Positions 14,748 through 17,581 of a stretch of DNA of 17,581 nucleotides are shown here, piece after piece. Source of the DNA: Paraglaciecola arctica (GTDB lineage: Bacteria > Pseudomonadota > Gammaproteobacteria > Enterobacterales > Alteromonadaceae); the NCBI GenBank assembly GCA_003232445.1, contig QIJM01000217.1, forward strand, positions 1-17,581, written 5' to 3'. Below the pieces are notes generated by a model. That model was not told the origin of the DNA and searched no databases. It saw only the letters and a program-made list of their open reading frames with translations. The position numbers and the translations under genes are program-made. Within the stretch, counting starts at the first letter, position 1. Each line of letters opens with the position of its first letter.

Positions 14748-15542
14748 ATGTCTCTTACTAACACTCCTGAGATAACAGTTAATGGGCACGTCATCCCCGC
14801 GTCAGCCATTGACACAGAAGTACAATACCACCCAGCTGAGAATCGTCGTAAAGCCATGATCCAAGCAGCTGAAACCCTTATCATTGGCGAGATATTGGTG
14901 CAAAAAGCGGCCGAAAAAGGGCTATGCGATACCCTTGACCGTAACCTTGTTGATCAACAACCGGCTCTGATTGACTCGCTAATTGATTTAGAAATATCGA
15001 CTCCTGTTGCAACTGAACAAGAGTGCCAACGATACTTTGAAGTGAATACCGATAAATTCACTTCGTCGCCCCTAGTTGAAGCAAATCATATTTTACTTGC
15101 TGCTGAGCCAAAAGATCTTGAGCAAAGAGCCCAGATGCAGACATTGGCACTAACACTGATTGAGCAACTGCAAAACCAAGAGGCAACATTTGCACAACTG
15201 GCTAAAGCTTACTCTATATGCCCTTCAAAAGAAGTGGGAGGCAGTTTAGGGCAACTATCTAACGGCCAAACAGTGAGTGAATTTGAACGACAAGTGTTTG
15301 CTGCGGATATTGGACTTATGCCAACACCCGTGGAGTCACGATATGGATTCCACATAGTGCTTATCGCACGTAAGGTAGCAGGTAAACCTCTGAGCTACGA
15401 CTTGGTTAAGGACAAAATTGCCATCTACCTAAATGACAAAGTACAGCGTAAGGCGATTTCGCAATATTTGCACCGTATTGTCAGTGAAGCGGATATTCAA
15501 GGCTTTCACTTTGATGTTGATACATCACCGTTAATGCAATAG
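14748..15542 (+). CDS. Parvulin-type peptidyl-prolyl isomerase (NifM/PpiC-like) of nar loci
   Basis: A 264-aa protein without signal peptide or membrane helix, so cytoplasmic. The N-terminal half is helical (about 30-105), as in trigger-like chaperones. The parvulin (rotamase) domain spans about 108-210, with ANHILL (112-117), FAQLAKAYSICPSKEVGGSLG (148-168), FE-QVFAADIG and the closing RYGFHIVLIAR (198-208). Similar genes, often named nifM or ppiC, follow narGHJI in several gammaproteobacteria and are thought to help nitrate reductase folding, but their client is unproven. It is separated from narI by 69 bases including a hairpin, and has its own ribosome binding site (GAGGTG). The link to Nar maturation is inferred from location. 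Confidence 0.85.
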   Translation: MSLTNTPEITVNGHVIPASAIDTEVQYHPAENRRKAMIQAAETLIIGEILVQKAAEKGLCDTLDRNLVDQQPALIDSLIDLEISTPVATEQECQRYFEVNTDKFTSSPLVEANHILLAAEPKDLEQRAQMQTLALTLIEQLQNQEATFAQLAKAYSICPSKEVGGSLGQLSNGQTVSEFERQVFAADIGLMPTPVESRYGFHIVLIARKVAGKPLSYDLVKDKIAIYLNDKVQRKAISQYLHRIVSEADIQGFHFDVDTSPLMQ

Positions 15543-15549
15543 CGCGCTA

Positions 15550-15630
15550 GGATGGATTGGTATTACCCCCGAAAAAGTATATTTGGTAGGCGTGATTACC
15601 GCTATGGATATTCTCAAAGCGTTGGCCTAA
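15550..15630 (+). pseudogene. Remnant: C-terminal end of a CBS-domain protein
   Basis: In the frame closed by TAA at 15628-15630 the sequence reads ITPEKVYLVGVITAMDILKA, then LA and stop. LVGVIT-x-x-DIL-A-L is the typical last strand and helix of a CBS (cystathionine-beta-synthase) adenosyl-binding domain. The frame has no start codon or ribosome binding site in reach and runs back to a stop at 15532-15534, inside the isomerase gene. Only about 25 codons survive, while a two-CBS protein needs about 130. It is placed where an intact gene between the isomerase and hemN would end. The other frame with an ATG at 15552 has no family features. I read this as a deletion scar. Confidence 0.65.
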
Positions 15631-15658
15631 AAATACAACACAAAAAGGTAATGTGGGA

Positions 15659-17029
15659 ATGACTGATTTAGCATTTTTTGATCCGCGAATATTAGAAAAA
15701 TACAATACCAGCGGGCCTCGTTATACGTCTTATCCCACTGCATTAGAATTTAATAGTCAATTTACTAATCAAGATTTTACCGATGCGATAGAGAAATCAA
15801 ACACAACTGATCTGTCTTTATATATCCATATCCCTTTTTGCCACAGTCTTTGTTATTACTGCGGGTGCAATAAGGTGGTGACCCGCCATGCCGACAAAGC
15901 TGACGATTATCTGGATTATTTATTACAGGAAATAAAGTACCGAGCCAGTTCTTGTTCGAATAAGGTTATCCGCCAATTGCACCTTGGTGGAGGCACGCCA
16001 AGCTTTTTAAGTAAAGAGCAGCTCACTCGACTGATTGTTTGTTTAAAACAGCACTTCGACTTTGCGCAAAATGCTGAACTAGGTATAGAAATCGATCCAA
16101 GAGAAATTAAAACAGATTTGATCGACCATTTATATCATCTAGGTTTTAACCGCTTAAGCATAGGGGTACAAGACACCAACCCAAAAGTACAAAAAGCGAT
16201 TAATCGCCCCCAGTCGTTTGGTTTTATCAGCGATTTGATTGCTCGGGCGCAAACTGTTGGTTTTAAATCTGTCAATATTGACTTGATTTATGGCTTACCT
16301 CACCAAACTATCAGCACCTTCACTCAAACCCTTGAAGATGTGAAAGTGCTCAATCCAGACCGTATCTCATTGTTTAGTTATGCACATTTACCCAGTCGAT
16401 TTGCGGCACAGCGAAAAATTAGAGACGAATGGTTACCCAACGCCATTGAAAAGTTTGCCCTAATGAAACTGGCTATCCAGCAACTCAGCGAACAGGGTTA
16501 TGATTTAATCGGCCTCGATCATTTTGCTAAACCTTATGACGAACTAGCGTTAGCGCAACAACAAGGCAAACTTCATCGTAACTTTCAAGGTTACACCACT
16601 CAAAAAGATTGTAACTTAGTGGGACTTGGCGTATCGGCCATTAGTAAAATAGACAACGTATATAGCCAAAATCATAAACAGTTGAAAGATTATTATCAGG
16701 CGATAAGCCAACAAAGTCAGGCAGTGGAAAAAGGCTTATTACTCAGTAAAGATGACAAAATAAGACAATATGTGATCAGTGAATTGATGTGCAACCTATC
16801 TGTCGATAAACAACAAGTCGAAACCTTGTTTGATATAGAGTTTGAGAGTTACTTTGCAGATGCACTTAAATCCCTAGTGGTATTTGAAAACGACCAGCTT
16901 GTGTGCAATACACAGCAGCAAATTAACGTTGCACCTAAAGCCAGACTATTGATCAGAAATGTATGTATGTCATTTGACGCATATATGAAAAATCACCTAA
17001 ATCAAAATAGATTTTCAAAATTAATATAA
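15659..17029 (+). CDS. hemN: Oxygen-independent coproporphyrinogen III oxidase HemN
   Basis: Radical SAM enzyme converting coproporphyrinogen III to protoporphyrinogen IX without oxygen, so that haem synthesis continues under anaerobic conditions. From the ATG at 15659 the 456 aa begin with the HemN-specific KYNTSGPRYTSYPTALEF (14-31). The cluster motif is C61-x3-C65-x2-C68-x-C70, matching E. coli C62, C66, C69 and C71. LHLGGGTPSFL, IEIDPREI, NIDLIYGLPHQT and the C-terminal ARLLIRNVCMSFDAY with final FSKLI follow. These features mark a true HemN rather than HemW. A GTG two codons upstream is less likely. It probably depends on transcription from upstream of the isomerase gene or the nar operon. 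It makes sense here because NarI needs two b haems. Confidence 0.95.
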   Translation: MTDLAFFDPRILEKYNTSGPRYTSYPTALEFNSQFTNQDFTDAIEKSNTTDLSLYIHIPFCHSLCYYCGCNKVVTRHADKADDYLDYLLQEIKYRASSCSNKVIRQLHLGGGTPSFLSKEQLTRLIVCLKQHFDFAQNAELGIEIDPREIKTDLIDHLYHLGFNRLSIGVQDTNPKVQKAINRPQSFGFISDLIARAQTVGFKSVNIDLIYGLPHQTISTFTQTLEDVKVLNPDRISLFSYAHLPSRFAAQRKIRDEWLPNAIEKFALMKLAIQQLSEQGYDLIGLDHFAKPYDELALAQQQGKLHRNFQGYTTQKDCNLVGLGVSAISKIDNVYSQNHKQLKDYYQAISQQSQAVEKGLLLSKDDKIRQYVISELMCNLSVDKQQVETLFDIEFESYFADALKSLVVFENDQLVCNTQQQINVAPKARLLIRNVCMSFDAYMKNHLNQNRFSKLI

Positions 17030-17093
17030 AACTAGAAAACCTAGCTAAGTTTAGTATCGGATAACGAAATTAACATGTTGAGTTTTAGCAGTT

Positions 17094-17136
17094 TTGATCT
17101 AGATCAGGAATTCTATTTTAACTATCAGATTATGAT
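17094..17136 (+). promoter_or_regulatory. Strong FNR-type class II promoter in a convergent gap
   Basis: TTGAT-CTAG-ATCAG (17094-17107) matches the FNR box at nine of ten positions. TATGAT (17131-17136) is a five-of-six -10 element placed so that the box is centred about -42 from the expected start near 17143, the class II geometry. It points rightward into the 3' end of a gene on the opposite strand, and no rightward gene is visible downstream in the window. Confidence 0.6.
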
Positions 17137-17581
17137 TCAACGGCCTAATATTACATCCGTCAGGCCAAAAAGGCCGTATAGTATGGGCTGATGTATCAAA
17201 TAAATAATCAACGAGTGTTGACCTAAAAAAACCAATTTGTTTGAAATGGCGCTAGGTTTAAGTTTTATGTGAAAAAGCTCTTTATACATAATAAATATAC
17301 CGATTAATACCACACCTATCCAAGGAAAAAAGCTGACTAAGTCGACTGTTCGTGTGGGTATGCCTAAATGCAAAACACTCCACTGCCAAATCGGGTATAA
17401 GTTTAAGATACCAATCCAGTAGCCAGCTATGCACCCTGTGCCAATTACTAAGGCAACGTAGGGAGTGCGAACAAATAACACCGAGATAGGCAATGCCAGT
17501 GTAATAAAATGTATGATACCAAAGTACACCCATGTACTAGGGTGCATTAAAAGGCTACCTATAGTGATAAACAGTGAAACT
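17137..17581 (-). CDS. DUF1624/HGSNAT-type membrane acetyltransferase-like protein, C-terminal part
   Basis: The leftward frame is open to the right edge, so the N-terminal part lies outside the window; the first internal ATG is at 17547. The visible 147 residues form about four transmembrane helices. Motifs typical of the heparan-alpha-glucosaminide N-acetyltransferase catalytic family (DUF1624) are present: YFGIIHFI, a TVDLVSFFPWIGVVLIGI segment and the closing LGQHSLIIYLIHQPILYGL. Bacterial members are inner-membrane proteins, probably acetylating a cell-envelope sugar, but the substrate is unknown. The gene is convergent with hemN and has no evident link to nitrate respiration. The call is by motif recall. 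Confidence 0.75.
   Translation of the reverse strand, partial: VSLFITIGSLLMHPSTWVYFGIIHFITLALPISVLFVRTPYVALVIGTGCIAGYWIGILNLYPIWQWSVLHLGIPTRTVDLVSFFPWIGVVLIGIFIMYKELFHIKLKPSAISNKLVFLGQHSLIIYLIHQPILYGLFGLTDVILGR

Noticed and set aside
15552..15662. A 36-codon frame with ATG at 15552 whose stop overlaps the hemN start
   Set aside because: No ribosome binding site is correctly spaced, the product is basic and featureless, and a different frame of the same bases gives a recognisable CBS-domain end.
17161..17175. AGGCC-AAAAA-GGCC hairpin near the right end
   Set aside because: It lies within the coding sequence of the leftward acetyltransferase-like gene and is not followed by a T-tract, so it is not called as a terminator.

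Overview
The window comes from a facultatively anaerobic, nitrate-respiring gammaproteobacterium. Protein sequences, the moderate GC content and an outer-membrane porin fragment at the left edge all suggest an Alteromonadales-type marine bacterium. That placement is by recognition only, not by a search. The core is a complete respiratory nitrate reduction locus next to a molybdenum cofactor (Moco) synthesis operon.

Layout: (1) 3-371, C-terminal end of an outer-membrane beta-barrel protein with its own terminator. (2) 525-2962, a rightward Moco operon: moaA, a mobA remnant, moaB, a moaC remnant, moaD, moaE. mobA and moaC are each reduced to about 30 codons that keep the gene's start. moaA, moaB, moaD and moaE look intact. 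A further 8-codon reading frame with a good ribosome binding site (3024-3050) may be a third scar. (3) 3075-7621, regulation and transport: narL (minus), narK (plus), narX (minus). The sensor and regulator genes are thus separated by the transporter gene. (4) 7956-14678, narGHJI, the membrane nitrate reductase and its chaperone. (5) 14748-17029, a cytoplasmic parvulin-type prolyl isomerase (NifM/PpiC-like), a short remnant of a CBS-domain gene, and hemN. (6) 17137 to the window end, the C-terminal part of a leftward membrane acetyltransferase-like protein (DUF1624/HGSNAT type).

How it fits together: NarX senses nitrate and phosphorylates NarL. Good 7-2-7 NarL heptamer pairs lie upstream of narK and narG. 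NarK imports nitrate or exchanges it for nitrite. NarGHI reduces nitrate with quinol electrons, and NarJ inserts Moco into NarG. HemN makes haem precursor without oxygen, which the two NarI b haems need. The Moa proteins supply the pterin of the cofactor.

The most notable point is a repeated pattern of genes cut down to their ends: mobA, moaC, a CBS-domain gene and perhaps one more. There is also a strong FNR-type promoter (17094-17136) pointing into the back of a convergent gene. Because MoaC and MobA are required for bis-MGD, either functional copies lie elsewhere in the genome, or the system is decaying, or the assembly has lost segments. I saw no tRNA, rRNA, insertion sequence or CRISPR array.
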